64,000 nucleotides of DNA, from NCBI RefSeq assembly GCF_000002865.3, contig NW_001865046.1:517492-581491 (forward strand), read 5' to 3'. The stretch is from Monosiga brevicollis MX1. Taxonomy: Eukaryota > Opisthokonta > Choanoflagellata > Craspedida > Salpingoecidae. Each line of letters opens with the position of its first letter. Position 1 is the first letter of the stretch. The translations under genes and the position numbers were made by a program. Below are positions 47,833-59,075 of this stretch, in pieces. The notes beneath the pieces were generated by a model. It did no database searches. It had not been told where the DNA came from and worked only from the letters and a program-made list of their open reading frames with translations.

Positions 47833-48257
47833 CTCGGCAGTGAATGGACAAACGACGAAGACGCTGGCGGCGGGGTATGTGTTTGCGCAAGGAACAAAGA
47901 CAAAAGGCCTGGGCTACACCAGCCGACACAAGGCCTACAAAGACCATCAAGTAAATGTGAGCTACACTTGTCACGCGCTCAACCAGGCCCGAGACAGGAA
48001 GACAGGGGTGCGCCCTGAGCTGTTCCTGGCTGCCCCTGGCCCGGGCCCAGAGTTGATCGGGCTGACAGAACAGCCACCGCTGCACTTACACTTGGTCATC
48101 AAAAAGTGGATTTTTTCGCTGTTGATCTTTGTTGCGGCAGCATCGCTAACAAGCGCGCCTTTTCAACGGCTTGCAAGCGATGAAAATGCTGACAATTAAG
48201 CGCTTGGTCGAAAACTGCGGACTTTTTATTTTTGGACTTGAGGTGGGCAGGTCCGAC
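47833..48257. promoter_or_regulatory. Short bidirectional promoter region delta-COP / OSGEPL1
   Basis: The two start codons are about 425 bp apart in head-to-head orientation, so both promoters must lie here. No TATA-like element stands out. In-frame upstream ATGs at 48180 and 48186 are possible alternative starts for OSGEPL1. Confidence 0.4.
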
Positions 48258-49905
48258 ATGGCTGGGAGGTGTGGGCTGCTGAGGCGTCGGGCCGTCGGGT
48301 GCAGGGCACTTTGGAGCGCAAGGCAGAAAGTGTTGCTGAAGGATGGACTCAACACCTCTCAGCGAGGGTTGGTCGTGCTGGGTATTGAGAGCACTTTTGA
48401 TGACACAGCAATTGGCATCGTGAACCACCAACGGCAAATACTTGCCGACGTCCGACGAACCCAGGACCATTCCAAGTATGTGCATGTGAACGCGCAGGAA
48501 TGAAGGCGAAGGCACCCACTTCAGTTTCAATCAACGAGATACTTTTTGGTTGGCTGCTCGTAAATTCTGTCGGGCTCAAACAGGGCGTGTGTAATCAGGT
48601 TTGGGGGCACGGTACCGCATGAGGCTGGTCCCCAACACACGCAAGCCTTGCCCGCGCTTGTTTCAGAGGCGCTTGATTGTGCTCAGCTGCGCATTGAGGT
48701 TGGCGCACTCTACCCCCCCGTCCCGCCAGAGGAGAAATGTGCACATGCACATGCACTCCTCGCTTTTGCAGCTGGCAACTACACGTGCTTTGTGTTGTTC
48801 ATGGAAGCTGGCGCGCGTGTACCGCATGGGCGGTGTTACACATGGCCTATTCTCTTGACCTTGATCTGGCCGTGTAGGAGATTGATGTGGTGGCAGCGGC
48901 AATCGGCCCAGGGCTGAGCAATTGTCTGGACGCTGGCCTGTCCTTTGCCGTTGACTTTGCTCGGCGACATCAGAAGCCCTTGACTGCTGTTCACCACATG
49001 GAAGCCCACGCACTGACAGCAGCTTTAACCTCGGAGGTATGGTGGGCTGAGCCTTCTAAACAGGAAAGGGGTTTTAGTGTGCCTGATGTCCCTCATAAGC
49101 TCCGGTCGCGTGTTCAAAGACGTGGGAGTTTCCTTCGCTGACGCTTCTAGCCAGTGGCGGGCACGCCCTGTTGCTGCTATCCAATGGTGCGTCCTCGCAT
49201 GGGCTCAATATGTGTCATGTGCCCCAACTAATATTGGTGGCATGTGCACGCTGCACAAATTGAAACAGAGGTTGATGATCATTGGCAATTGGGCTCAACC
49301 GTGGACGACGCCCCCGGCGAAATCTTTGACAAGGTCTCGTAGCAATGTGTTGGTCGCGTACGAATGAGCCAAAGCCCTCTGTTGATATGCCAACACAATT
49401 GCATATCCTTGCCATATAGTTTGGGCGCCACCTAGGCATTGGTGGAGGCCGACAGGTTGAGCTCTTGGCTCAACAACTGCCCGTGCGTGCATCCCGATTG
49501 TTGACGAGTAAACAACCATTACCTCAGTAAATGAGCACCCGCACAAGTTCTCACATCGTTTGTTGGTCTTCAACTTGTAAAACAGTCACACATGCAGCCC
49601 ATCTCCTTAGGCCAACTTCTCAGCCATTCGCCAAGGTTTGAGTTCAGTCGCACAAGTACCGGTCTTGGTATACAAGCGGGCCAGACTTTTATTTCTAATC
49701 GAGCCAAATACCCACTTCTTGGCTGCCTCATGATGGCGGCCATGCAGCTGTGACTTTTCCTTTTCTGGGCTCAAGACCCGCGCCATCAATCTGTCGAGTG
49801 AGTACGCAAAACGGGATGAGCTTCCTCTATTGGCTGCCAGCTTTCAGCGAACGATTGCTGACCATCTCCTCGTTCGGTTGGAACGGTAAGAAGTGTCGCT
49901 TGCCC

Positions 49906-49968
<63 letters not shown>

Positions 49969-50549
49969 CCTGGCTACCATCTGAACTAACGGCATACATA
50001 CAATGGTACCGTTGATCATCGCAGAGCACTGCGATTCTGCGATCAACAAGGACGCCGGCCTCGGCGCTTTGTGGCTGCAGGGGGCGTGCTCTGCAATGCC
50101 TACATTCGTCAAAGGGTCAGTTTTCAAGCAGTGACTTTTCTGCTGTCCTGCCTTCTTGCCATTCTTAAAGAGTGGGCTGAAAAATAGTACTAAGGCTCGA
50201 CCTATTCTTGCTTGCTCGTGGTGCAGCTGCACGCGTTTGCACGATTTCACGACTTGCCTGTCGAGTTTCCTGCACCCCCACTTTGCGTGGACAATGGTGT
50301 TATGATCGCGTGGGCGGGCCTCTTACACTTTCTCCGAGGTACGCGATACCCAACGCGTGTACTGTCTTTCTACAGTGGCAAGCCATGGCAATACAGTGCG
50401 ACCTATGGGTTCTTTTGCCGACCTGATGTTTGTGTTTGGTATCAAATCTCAACACAGGCACGAGTTCTGTGGCCCGGGATCCCCAAGCGTTGCGCTATCA
50501 TCCCAAATGGCCTATCGGCCTGAATATGCGTATGTCTCACCATGAATAA
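48258..50549 (+). CDS. OSGEPL1: Mitochondrial tRNA threonylcarbamoyladenosine transferase (OSGEPL1/Qri7)
   Basis: TsaD/Kae1/Qri7 family enzyme that transfers threonylcarbamoyl to A37 of ANN-decoding tRNAs. I chose the ATG at 48258 because it gives MAGRCGLLRRRAVGCRALWS, an Arg-rich, acid-free mitochondrial presequence; an in-frame ATG at 48180 is the alternative. Exons carry VLGIESTFDDTAIGIVN (family: GIETSCDDT), DVVAAAIGPGLSNCLDAGLS, PLTAVHHMEAHALTAAL (metal-binding HxEAH), FPSLTLLASGGHALLLLSNG, STVDDAPGEIFDK, IGGGRQVELLAQQ, FSFSGLKTRAINLSSEY, RFVAAGGVLCNAYIR, PPLCVDNGVMIAWAGL, and a last exon with RYHPKWPIGLNM; the stop is at 50547-50549. About ten exons, each matching in order. Met for Thr or Cys changes near the first motif are the only oddity. 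Confidence 0.93.
49906..49968. repeat. (GT)n microsatellite in an OSGEPL1 intron
   Basis: About 30 GT units with one interruption, directly after the donor of the exon that ends LLVRLER. Confidence 0.95.
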
Positions 50550-50816
50550 ATCAAAGGCCGCCCTATGCAACCTGGACTGCTGTGCCACGGATATGTAAAA
50601 ACGGGCAGCACGATGTTGCTCAACTCATTGTGCACTTCGTATCGTACTGGTCTGCTTAGGTGCGGCTGTTACGGCAGCCAATATCCAGCTTCGCGCCCGC
50701 GACGTGCTGCGCCAATATTAGCAGGCGAGATGGCGCTCAAAAGCGTGAAGTGTGTAAAATTTCGCAAGGCAAGGAAAGATGTTAATTTGATCTGGTTGGA
50801 AAAAAAAAGAGTGGAA

Positions 50817-52114
50817 TCAAGGCAGGCGAGCAGCACCATCGAGGCGGATGACACTGCCATTTAGCAGGGGGTTGTTGATGATTTGCTCCACAGTGAGCGC
50901 AAACTCAGAAGGGTTGCCCAGGCGGTTTGGGTACGGAATGGTGGAACCAAGCTCATTGCACACCTGAATACCACAGCGGTGTGAGCAGCATGGGGCCAAG
51001 CACAAGGCTAGAACCAAGCTGGAGGAAAACCAGTCGACTCACCTTTTCACCGAGGCCCTCAAGCAGGGGTGTAAGGAACAGGCCCGGAGCAATGGTCATG
51101 ACGCGGATCTGGGATTTGGCCAAATCACGAGCCATCGGCAAAGTCATGCCAATGATGGCGCCCTTGGACGAAGCGTAGGCTACCTGGCCTACTTGACCCT
51201 CATAACCAGCGATGCTCGCCGTGTTGATCAGCACACCACGGGTGGCATCGCCCTCAATCTCGTTCTTCAGCATCTCCGGCACGGCCAGGCGACACACGTT
51301 GAAGGTACCTAGGCAAGCAACAGAACGCATGAGGGACCCCATCTGCTCGGATTGTGCGGCATGCCAGGGGGTCAGGGGGGCATGGCATGTGCAGGGCAAA
51401 ATTCAAGGCATGTATGGATACGCACCCACGGTGTTGACCATGAGGGCCTTGGTGAAGGCATCCAGGTCGTGAGGACCACGCTTGGGATGAAAGGTGCGGA
51501 TGGCTGGGGCAATACCTGGCAGTTCAGACCGCACACCATTTCACGCGGCAACACGTTTGGGTGAGGTCATTTGGGACGGCTGAATTGCATTGCGAGTGGA
51601 ACACACACTCACCAGCACAGTTGACCACGGTGTTCAAAGGGGCACCAAGATTTTTATGCGCAAAAGCCATGGCCTCTTGCACCTATGAGCCGAATGGCCG
51701 AGACAGAAGAATCAAGCCTGATGAGGCCTGACAGCCGTAGGCTGCCACAAACTTTTCAAAGAGTGCGACTTCAGCACCTGTTCTTCGGACGTGATATCAG
51801 CCGCGATAAAGTGGCACGACGAGCCCAGACTCTGTGCAACATCAGCACCATTGCTGGAAGGCAAATCCAAGATGACGGCCTAAGGATCAGCGACAACCAT
51901 CCAACGTGATGCATGAGTCGTCGTCCCACACCCCGCCCTCGACACGTGAAGTTCAACTTGACATGAACCTTCACCCATCGTTGATGCAGAACACCAGCCA
52001 CTGGCTCTGAGGCCCACACACCTTGCCCCCGGAGGCGACGATGCGTTCAGCCGTGGCCCGGCCAAGACCCGACGCCGCCCCGGTCACCAGAGCTCGCACA
52101 CCTGTGGACAACAT
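50817..52114 (-). CDS. HSD17B10: 17-beta-hydroxysteroid dehydrogenase type 10 (HSD10)
   Basis: Short-chain dehydrogenase that oxidises short branched 3-hydroxyacyl-CoA in mitochondria; in animals it is also the MRPP2 subunit of mitochondrial RNase P. The start at 52114 gives [20 protein letters not shown] with the TGxxxGxG cofactor loop. Next come [31 protein letters not shown] (the Asp at the end of strand 2 predicts NAD+ preference), a VVNCAG segment, [20 protein letters not shown] with the catalytic Ser, [20 protein letters not shown] with the YxxxK pair, [20 protein letters not shown], and a final exon with [20 protein letters not shown] and [18 protein letters not shown], all close to human HSD17B10. 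About seven exons. No long presequence; the human protein also imports without cleavage. Confidence 0.94.
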
Positions 52115-52486
52115 GATGGAGGAGTTGAAGGAAGAGAAGCGCAAAGAAGGAAAAAAAAAAAAATCAAAAATCAAGAAAATCCATCTGACATTCTCGATAT
52201 ATGATCATCTGCTCTTACTGCGTTCGCTTGCTCAGGTTAAGCTACCAAATGGCATTGGACCCTTCAACTGCTGTTTTCCCTGTCTCTTTCTCTCTCGTTT
52301 TAGTGTGGTGATTGTTGCCGACGAGGCTGGGGCTGAGCCGGATCGAGCCATCCGAGTCTGTCAGAGGGCGGGGGTGCAGGCACAGATACTGGTTTCGAGT
52401 CTGCTACTCATACTTGAGGTCAATCCAAGACCTGTGAGCAGACCAGAACTGTTGACTGCCCGATCAAAACTGAAAATACGATCATT
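52115..52486. other. Divergent spacer HSD17B10 / TMED10
   Basis: About 370 bp between two head-to-head start codons; presumably a shared promoter region. An A-rich tract lies at 52150-52165. Confidence 0.45.
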
Positions 52487-53808
52487 ATGGCGCTGCCACT
52501 GTTCAGCATGCGTGCCTGGCTGGCTGTGGCCTGCGGTCTTCTCATGTTGAGTACCGTCACTTCGGGCATGTCCTTTACGCTCAAGGGCGATAGCGCCAAG
52601 TGTCTGCAAGAGGATGTTGAGAAGGATGTTCTTGTCGTTGGCAACTACAAGATCTCTTCCAACGAGAACGTCGACGTCACCCTGGAGGTCAGTCAGTGGT
52701 TTGCCTTTTTAAAACCCCCAGTCTCTGCGCGCACACACACACCACGATATTGATGCCACAACGACCACTCCCAAGCCAAAGATATCGGGCATCTTTGGGC
52801 TGCGATCGGTTGAGGAGGGGCTTGAGCTTGCATTCCTTGCAACCAACATGTCAACACTAAAGTCATTGAATTGCCACCTCTCTAGATCACCGACTCGCGG
52901 GGTCATCCCGTATATCGGAAGGAAGAGGCTGAGTCTGGCAAATTTGCTTTCACCTCGGATGATTACGATGTCTTTGAGATTTGCTTCCATAATGAAGTGT
53001 CCCGGCTTCCCCCCCCCCCCCCCCCTCCCCGCTGAGCCTCGAGCTTTGTTTTTTTCTTCTTCTTTCACTTTGTTTCGGTTCTGCACAACCCCTTGACGCC
53101 ACAACCTGGCCCGTTCATTAGACGATGCCCAACATACCGATGTTGAGATTACCCTCACCGTCAAGATGGGCGCCGAAGCACGCTCATACCAGGAGGTTTG
53201 TTTGCGTGCCATAGCCTTGTGACCCTTCTGCCTTAAGCCACCTTCCCATCAACACCATCGGCCGTGTCCTTCGGCCCCGCCGATCGCCCTCTCATTCTTG
53301 CCATACCTGGCAACCCCACTGCAGCTGGGCAAGGCTGAAAAGCTCAAGCCTATGGAGCTCTCTTTGCGCAAGCTCGAAGACATGAGCAACCAGGTTCTCA
53401 CGTCGTTCCAGCACCTCAAAGAGCTTGAGGCCTCTCATCGTGATACCAATGGTATGGGCCCCTGCGCATATCACGCTTTTGTTTGGCACCACACCACCCT
53501 GGAATTCCACTGGGCGCCCCTCACGCTGCCCGACCTTACACGGATAGAACAAACTGCTGAACGCATGCTTTATTTTAGCATCTTCTCCATGGTGGTCCTA
53601 GTCGTGCTTGCCGTGGGCCAGGTATGCTCGATCCGATCCCATAGTCAAGTCCCTGTGCGATGCTCCTACCTGAATAACTCTCACTCACAATATTTTCAAA
53701 GAAGCGTGAGTGTCTCACGAAACTCACACAATTTCTCATCTGTACCGTCTCCTCGTCTTTCAGATTGTTTACCTCCGCCGCTACTTTCAACAAAAAAAGC
53801 TGATCTAA
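52487..53808 (+). CDS. TMED10: p24 cargo receptor, TMED10-like
   Basis: Type I membrane protein of ER-Golgi vesicles that selects cargo and recruits COPI and COPII. The start at 52487 gives a signal peptide with AWLAVACGLLMLSTVTSG, then the GOLD domain: GDSAKCLQEDVEKDVLVVGN and NYKISSNENVDVTLEV (exon 1, 52487-52687), ITDSRGHPVYRKEEAESGKF and DDYDVFEICFHNEVS (the two disulfide cysteines), then DVEITLTVKMGAEARSYQE, a coiled stem with KAEKLKPMELSLRKLEDM, and a transmembrane helix with FSIFSMVVLVVLAVGQIVYL. The tail is RRYFQQKKLI, so both the aromatic COPII signal (YF) and a perfect KKxx COPI signal are present. A C17 homopolymer lies in intron 2 (53009-53025). Five to six exons. Confidence 0.93.
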
Positions 53809-54288
53809 TGTGGTTCCGTGGCGACTGTCTCCGTGGCATGCTTTTCTCACATCAAGACAGGGCTATGCGTCATTTTCAATCTGAAAAGCCTGGCACATCC
53901 TTTTGGCCCTTGAGCGTCTCGTCATTGTCTTTTTATGTATGGAGACAACATGCGACCATGGCGTGCTGCATACGTTTACAACACATTGGCACGAATGACC
54001 AGGCCCTTTCTTTGCGCTGTCAGCTTGATCAATGCCGCAAAAGGCAGTTTTCAAGAACAGGATCATCATTTGAGATCAAATCGAGGTTTTTTTTTTCCGC
54101 TAATTCGTTTGCATCATACTCGAAACCCCAAACAAAGTACCATGCAATCGTGTGTCGCATATGCCAATTGCACGGATATCATCGATGATTGCCAAAGGGA
54201 AAATGCGCGCAAAGCGGATGCAACCATCCCATTGTATCCCCTCAGACAAGGGCAGCGGGATGATGGCAGGCTGACTACCTTTAAGTGT
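53809..54288. other. Convergent spacer after TMED10
   Basis: About 480 bp between two gene ends; AT-richer than the flanking exons. No gene seen. Confidence 0.5.
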
Positions 54289-55796
54289 TCAAATTTCAGG
54301 TCGGGAAGGGCGCCACGCCCAATGTAAGAGGTTCGAATCAGGCATGAGCTTTTGCAACGCCTCACGTTCGTTATGCAGTTTATCGTACAGCGCATCATAT
54401 CGCTGAACCTTCAGTTCATATTCCTACATCGAGACACAGATGAGCTTTGTCAAAGAGGACCGACCGACCGAGGAGCGGAGCGAGAAACATGACGTGAGTG
54501 TCGACTTACCGGTCGTAGCTGCCGGGCAGTGGTTTCCAGGCTGGCGATTGCTGATTGATACTCGGTACTGGTCACGGAAAGTGAAGTAACTCTAGATTTC
54601 CAAATTGTGAGGAAGCAGCTTAAAGGCACGCCAACAGCAGAACTACTGTAGACATACTTGCTGGCCATGTCTTGTAGCCTCGTCTGCAAGCCCTCAATCT
54701 CCTGGCGAAGCTGCTCCAGAATGGCACGATCTCTCTCAAAATGCCGCAAGCGATTGGCAACACTTGGTGCAGGCGGGGGGGTACTGCTGGGGCGTAGGGC
54801 GTGGTTCTCCGACGATGGACCCCTGGCCGTCTCACGAGGCGATGATGCTGGCTTGCCAGCACCGCCGTGTGTGCCCGATGTTCCACCGCGGTTCCCGGCC
54901 GTGTGTGGCGACGGGGCTTGACGAGTTGTTGAACGACGCGGTGAGGTTCCGGCTCGAGGTGATGGGCGGCTCAAACCTGTTGGCAAGTTGACGTGGGCCT
55001 TGAGGCTCTGCAACAACAGTCGACCCATGTCATGCCATGAGCGGATGCATGTCTGATCAATTGTTCCGTTTCATTTCATTGCACCCAATCCAGTCAAGCT
55101 TTGCAAGTCCTTCATCAGAAACTAGACTGGCCGAGCACGAGCGCCGTTTTTGGTACTCACCCCTCTCGCAGTGCTTATAAACGATAATGAGCCAGCGTCT
55201 GTTCGCTCGCCATGAAATGAGTGGTCCATGGCAAGATGGAAAAATGTAAAATTCAGTATGAGCCCAGGCTGCAAAGCTATTGTAAGCACGCCGTACCAGA
55301 GGTAGAGTGCTGCCAAACGTCGATGCTAGTGCTTCCCAACGCCTCCGAGGCCAGGTGCAGTTGAGCCCCCCCTGGAGCGGTTAGCATCTGGCACACACGC
55401 CAAAGCATTGTCGGTGTCAGGCTGAGGCCACAGTCAAACTGACAAAGCAGCCCACTTGAACCCAGGGTAGAGTTCATAGAAATCGCTTGGTGTCAGTCAA
55501 GAAACATACCCCAGGGTGAGTCGGTCGCGGAATTTGCCAGGTCAAATCCTCTCCAATCATCTACAACACGAACATGAACAGCGGCAACATTGGCCAGTCG
55601 CCGGACAAATACATGAGTGTACAGGAAGAGCGCGAACCAACAGAAGCTCAGACCGGTCGCTTTTCCAAGCACGGTGTTTTCATGATTAGACATAACACAC
55701 CTGTTGCAATAGTTCATCGGCTTCGCCGGTTGAGGGCCGCACGAGGTAGTACAGGTGTTGATCGTCGCCTGCAGCCTCAATGAGAGTTTCCGCCAT
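54289..55796 (-). CDS. Coiled-coil protein, possibly XRCC4/XLF superfamily
   Basis: Not firmly recognised. Exons in order: MAETLIEAAGDDQHLYYLVR to LLQQ (55796-55701); MIGEDLTWQIPRPTHPG (about 55561-55511); FDCGLSLTPTMLWRVCQMLT to ALGSTSID (about 55438-55320); LILNFTFFHLAMDHSF (about 55270-55150); a Pro/Ser/Arg/Gly-rich linker opening SLKAHVNLPTGLSRPSPRAG (55015-54780); then FERDRAILEQLRQEIEGLQT, an exon with TSTEYQSAIASLETTARQL, and a last exon EYELKVQRYDALYDKLHNER that ends at 54289. So a small alpha/beta head is followed by a linker and heptad coiled coils. The head order (strand, W, helix with FL/ML..L, strands, hydrophobic-aromatic strand) resembles XLF/NHEJ1, a non-homologous end-joining factor; this is only inference. 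First four exons are all in phase 0. Confidence 0.5.
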
Positions 55797-56274
55797 GGCG
55801 ACGGCGACGGCGATGGCGACGGCACAAGGGCTACGGTAGCTTGGTCTAGTTTTGCATACCCCACCGCCCCATCCAACCGACCCACCTAAACCAAGGCACG
55901 GCCTTCCTGCCCTGCTAGCAAGCTCTGCCCCTCTGCCAATGAATGCACTGCTCGTGTCGTCACAAAAAAGGTGGTGAGTGCGCCACTGACCACATCAAAC
56001 ACCTCTCTCTCTCTCTTTCTCTCATTTTGTCTGACAATTTGCTTTGTGTTTTGTTGAAAGCTGTTTATATGTGTGTGTGTGTGTGTGTGTGTTATTGGCC
56101 ACTACAACAGCTTCGTTCATTTTTTTTTTTTTTGGTGAAAGAGGCGGTGTTGGGCTGTGTGGCGTTTGTTGGTGATTTGTTTGCCCGGGGCAGGGCAGGC
56201 CAGGGCAGGGTGACTGGGTTGAGGGCGGTGACGCGCCCCTCGGGTTTGGCTTCTCGCTGGCAGAACGATTCGCC
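55797..56274. other. Divergent spacer, coiled-coil gene / tyrosine phosphatase
   Basis: About 480 bp between head-to-head starts, containing (CT)n near 56003-56022, (GT)n near 56069-56092 and a T12 run near 56119. Probably the shared promoter. Confidence 0.5.
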
Positions 56275-58410
56275 ATGGCAGTTTCTGGGCAAGGCTTGTC
56301 TGAGTTTGTCCAACATGTTGAGCTCTTGATGCGCAAGTCAGACCAACAGGACGCCCTCGAAGGGTTTGGGGCAGAGTTTCAGCGTCTACGCGACATGACG
56401 GCTGCCTACAAGGCCAGTACCTCTCGTGAGGAAGGCACCACCATGCACACCAAGCGCAAGAACCGCTACAAGGACATTATCCCGTATGATTTCAATCGCG
56501 TGGTTTTGACCACACAGCGCAGCGAAGATGAAGACATTTCCGGCTCAGACTACATCAATGCCAGCTCGTATGTGAATTCATCTTCTCTCGTTCTCGCCGC
56601 CACCTCACTCAGCTTGATTTGCTTTTGCTTGCGCCTTGCATTCTCTGTCTGCGGGACTTGATACGTGCCTCACGCGTCAAGATTTTGACCGCATTCGCCC
56701 AGCATGTCCGTTTGAAGCTACCCACTCACCATGCACCCATTGTGTGTGCGATGCCCCGGCTAAACCGACCCGCAGGGTGGAGCATGGCGAATCCCAATGT
56801 CGTTTTATTGCTTCACAAGGACCCTTGCCACACACCCTTGATGATTTTTGGCGCATGCTGTGGGAAAAGGATGTGCGAATCGTCGTCATGGCCTGCAACA
56901 TCTTTGAAAACGATCGCTTTAAGTGTGCCAAGTAAGCTTGCACACTCTCTTAAGCGTCTTTAAATTTCGACATTATCTTGTTCACAAATGCTCACCTGGC
57001 GTCCCGCTCAGGTATTGGCCCAATCTGCACGAGTTTGACGTGTTTGACGAGTTTGAGGTCGATAACATGGCCGAAGATGCCATTGATCAGGACTTTTTGG
57101 TGCGCACACTCAAGGTGACCCACAAAGGAGCCTCTCGCATCATTTATCAGTATCACTATCATGCCTGGCCCGATCATGGCGTTCCCGCAAGACCCGGCAG
57201 TGTCATGCGCCTTATTGCCGCCTTTCGGGAACGGCAACCAAGTGACCAAGCGGCTCCTCTGGTCATTCATTGCTCTGCAGGTGTTGGGCGAACGGGTAAG
57301 TGTGGTCGCCTTGAGCAAAGAAAAAAAAGCCCCATGTTACTTAATCGCATTTGCCCCTTGTGGCTTTTTGCCCCGTTCTTGCTTGCGATATGCTCGATTT
57401 TTCTAGTCTCGCTCACCAGGTCACTTTCTTCTAGGCACGATTTGTGCCATCGATATCGTTTGGTCAATGCTCAAGCAAATGGGCCTTGACGCTCCATGCT
57501 TTGACATTTTCCAGGTTGTGTGGTTTCTCCGCCAGCATCGTCCAGCCATGGTTCAGACGGAGGATCAATACGTTTTTGTCTACAAAGCGGTAAGCTCCTT
57601 CTCTCACCCGCCCCCCTCCACACACACACACAGGTGCCTCGAGTTGTCATGAAAGATTGCTGCGTAGCACCATGCTAATTTTTCTGGGGTATAATTGCCT
57701 TTCTGCTTGCTCGCTCGGGTAGATTTTGGATTTGGTGCAACAGGTCCTGGCGTCGATGGACAATAGTGCCTTGCTGCCCAAGTCTACCGCGCCTGTAGCT
57801 ATGGAATCTGTATATGGTAAGCTCGACAGCGGCATTTTTGACTTGCCAGCGAACCAATCTCAGTGTCCTTTCTTTTCCTCTCTTTCTCTTCTAAATTTCA
57901 TTTTTCCACACACTCTCACTCGCACACATGTGCTGCTCTGCTTCAAATCGTTCGCGTAGACTCAGTGACACCAGCACCCGAAGCAATCGTCAAAATTGCA
58001 GAACCGGTTTACATCAACCCCGCCATGGTGCAGGCATGCACGTCGTCAGTGCCGAAGGAGCGCTTACGGCGCTTGTCCATGATTCGTGTACGACGCGTGC
58101 GCACCCATTTTATCAGTTGTCTCACATTGCACCAACAAATGCTGACTTTTCCATCGGTTCACACATGTCACCTTGCTGGGCCTTACAGGTTCCCCAATGG
58201 CGCGATAAACCACTTCCCCAAGCTGGCGCCAAAACTGACGCTGATGAAGATGACGATGCCCAGTGCAATAAAGATGAGGCGATGGAGAATAAACATGGCA
58301 ATGATGGGGTGGACAATAGCTGGCCACCGAAGCGAGTCAAAGGACCCACTGGACCCCGCAAGGTGCCTTCCACGTGGGGATTGGCGATCAAGATGAACTA
58401 CGAACGCTAA
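56275..58410 (+). CDS. Non-receptor tyrosine phosphatase, PEST family (PTPN12/18/22-like)
   Basis: Classical PTP domain followed by a short tail. The start at 56275 gives MAVSGQGLSEFVQHVELLMR, then KNRYKDIIPYDFNRVVL, DYINASSYVN, RFIASQGPLPHTLDDFWRML, VMACNIFENDRFKCAKYWP (very like PTP-PEST VMACREFEMGRKKCERYWP), FLVRTLKVTHKGASRIIYQY, HAWPDHGVPA (WPD loop), PLVIHCSAGVGRTG (catalytic Cys and Arg), TICAIDIVWSMLKQMG (PTP-PEST: AICAIDYTWNLLK) and MVQTEDQYVFVYKAI (Q loop). All catalytic residues are present. The tail has TPAPEAIVKIAEPVYINPAM, acidic sequence, and KGPTGPRKVPSTW, matching the C-terminal homology motif (KPKGPRDPPSEW) that binds PSTPIP in animals. The long PEST region of vertebrate enzymes is missing. 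About eight exons; one tail junction is uncertain. Confidence 0.9.
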
Positions 58411-58436
58411 TGCATCAGAAACCGCAAAGCTAGTCT

Positions 58437-58460
58437 GTGTGTGTGTGTGTGTGTGTGTGT
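58437..58460. repeat. (GT)n microsatellite
   Basis: About 12 GT units just after the phosphatase stop codon. Confidence 0.95.
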
Positions 58461-58542
58461 ATGTCTGCATGGGCAAGTCAATCGATCTGCGAGAAGCATG
58501 CCATTTCAGCCGCGTCGCGTGATCGGGATATTTTGGGCCTGC

Positions 58543-58815
58543 TGGCCTGACGGATGAGCAGCTCGTGGCTCAGGTCCTGACAGATCGAGACTTGGCTAAG
58601 CATGGCTCTGCACATCAGGAGCTCGCAGATCGAGGCCCCGCAGATGAGAACCCGCCGGAGCATGGCCTGATGGCCTGATGGATGAGCAGCTCGTGGCTCA
58701 GGTCCTGGCAGATCGAGACTTGGCTGAGCATGGCCCTGCACATCAGGAGTTCACAGATCGAGGCCCCACAGATGAGAACCTGGCGGGGAATGACCTGACG
58801 GATAGGAGCTCGTAG
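58543..58815. repeat. 128-bp tandem repeat, about two copies
   Basis: GATGAGCAGCTCGTGGCTCA recurs at 58553 and 58681, a period of 128 bp, and the whole interval (AGATCGAGACTTGGCT, CATCAGGAG, AGATCGAGGCCCC, AGATGAGAACC) is repeated with a few per cent difference, followed by a degenerate third start near 58792. Inside the unit there is a shorter 20-bp-like periodicity of CAGATCGAG/CAGATGAG words. No coding evidence. Confidence 0.85.
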
Positions 58816-58879
58816 ATAACCTATTGAAGGTGTATGTCCGGTTCAGTGTAATGTGTGTGGACAAGGCCATTGTCACATA

Positions 58880-59075
58880 TTAAATTAGGTGTTTGAACCT
58901 CAGAGCTGAAAGCAAAGCTGTGCAACCCCGACATCAAAATCACGACGGCACGCAAAAAAAGACAAGAAAACAACACACGTTCATCCGCTTCTATCATGCC
59001 GAGAAGTACAAGCGCAAGGAATCACGCACAAGGAAACAAAAATCACAGAGGTATCCAACCAATCGAAGTGCATAC
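58880..59075. repeat. Left copy of a direct repeat flanking the satellite
   Basis: Begins TTGAACCTCAGAGCTGAAAG, continues CAAAGCTGTGCAACCCCGAC and CTTCTATCATGCCGAGAAGT, to AATCACGCACAAGGAAACAA. It is matched with about 10-15 per cent difference by 61707-61860 in the same orientation. Confidence 0.85.
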
